This document shows positions 5,619 through 5,685 of a stretch of DNA of 5,685 nt, piece after piece (position 1 is the first letter of the stretch; each line of letters starts with the position of its first letter). Location: the NCBI GenBank assembly GCA_947505055.1, contig CANNLO010000321.1, positions 1 through 5,685 on the forward strand, written 5' to 3'. Below the pieces are notes generated by a model that worked only from the letters and a program-made list of their open reading frames with translations, was not told where the DNA came from and searched no databases. Position numbers and translations under genes: made by a program. The DNA comes from Methylococcaceae bacterium. Lineage in GTDB: Bacteria; Pseudomonadota; Gammaproteobacteria; Methylococcales; Methylomonadaceae.

Positions 5619-5641
5619 CACTCTAATTTTTTTACATAGGT

Positions 5642-5672
5642 GTTGGGTTAACGATAAAGCTGTTAACCCAGC
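5642..5672. repeat. Inverted repeat near the right edge
   Basis: GTTGGGTTAAC (5642-5652) pairs with GTTAACCCAGC (5662-5672): 11 bp with one G-U pair around a nine-base loop. Each arm contains GTTAAC. No T-run follows on the plus strand. It may belong to the next gene to the right or to another small repeat element; the window ends too soon to tell. Confidence 0.45.
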
Positions 5673-5685
5673 CTTTCAAACTGTA

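Larger units (their letters stand above)
4659..5626 (+). repeat. Exact 15-bp direct repeat, two distant copies
   Basis: TTTTTAACACTCTAA occurs at 4659-4673 and again at 5612-5626, start points 953 bases apart. The second copy begins inside the 3' arm of the 5573-5618 hairpin; the first has no matching hairpin arm beside it. It may mark a duplicated terminator tail or the edges of a rearranged segment; the copies flank the MITE-like element and the coding relic. Confidence 0.5.

Noticed and set aside
5642..5672. Integron attC recombination site
   Set aside because: GTTGGGT fits one core box, but no matching partner box or typical attC spacing was found.
4580..5685. CRISPR array, tRNA or rRNA in the gene-poor right part
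   Set aside because: The repeats are inverted and single, not regularly spaced direct repeats, and no tRNA cloverleaf or rRNA sequence was recognised.

Overview
The window most likely comes from a gammaproteobacterial methanotroph of the order Methylococcales. Three things point there together: a formaldehyde-activating-enzyme (Fae) homologue, a PEP-CTERM-type sorting tail containing VPVPTAAWLFG, and a UmuD/UmuC pair of gammaproteobacterial type. This assignment is inference from gene content; the window holds no phylogenetic marker such as rRNA.

Layout, left to right. (1) 1-566: the 3' part of a plus-strand gene that began before the window. It encodes a glycine- and aromatic-rich, probably secreted beta-sandwich protein, followed by an intrinsic terminator at 631-660. 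(2) 704-869: a broken tail of a PEP-CTERM protein gene, with a frame change inside the membrane segment. (3) 916-1434: a SnoaL/NTF2-like protein of unknown substrate. (4) 1435-1913: a gene-free leader with two plausible promoters, an imperfect direct repeat, a palindrome and half of a LexA-like box. (5) 1914-3673: umuD and umuC, overlapping by one base (TAATG), the subunits of an SOS-type translesion polymerase V. (6) 3701-3732: a hairpin that works as a terminator better on the minus strand than on the plus strand. (7) 3984-4532: a divergent fae paralogue with a strong ribosome binding site, a perfect 14-bp palindrome touching that site, and a near-perfect GC-rich hairpin after it. (8) 4580-5685: about 1.1 kb with no intact gene but much inverted-repeat structure. 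It includes a 117-bp MITE-like element (4898-5014), a minus-strand coding relic (5350-5463), and strong hairpins at 5573-5618 and 5642-5672.

The genes do not form one pathway. UmuDC is a self-contained mutagenic repair operon. The Fae paralogue stands alone and lacks the histidine known as catalytic in the classical enzyme, so a role other than formaldehyde condensation with tetrahydromethanopterin is possible. The remaining sequence, with broken reading frames, a MITE-like insertion and orphan hairpins, looks like accessory, decaying chromosome. I found no clear evidence of a wholly new multi-gene system; the best leads are the histidine-less Fae paralogue with its palindromic leader and the small mobile element.
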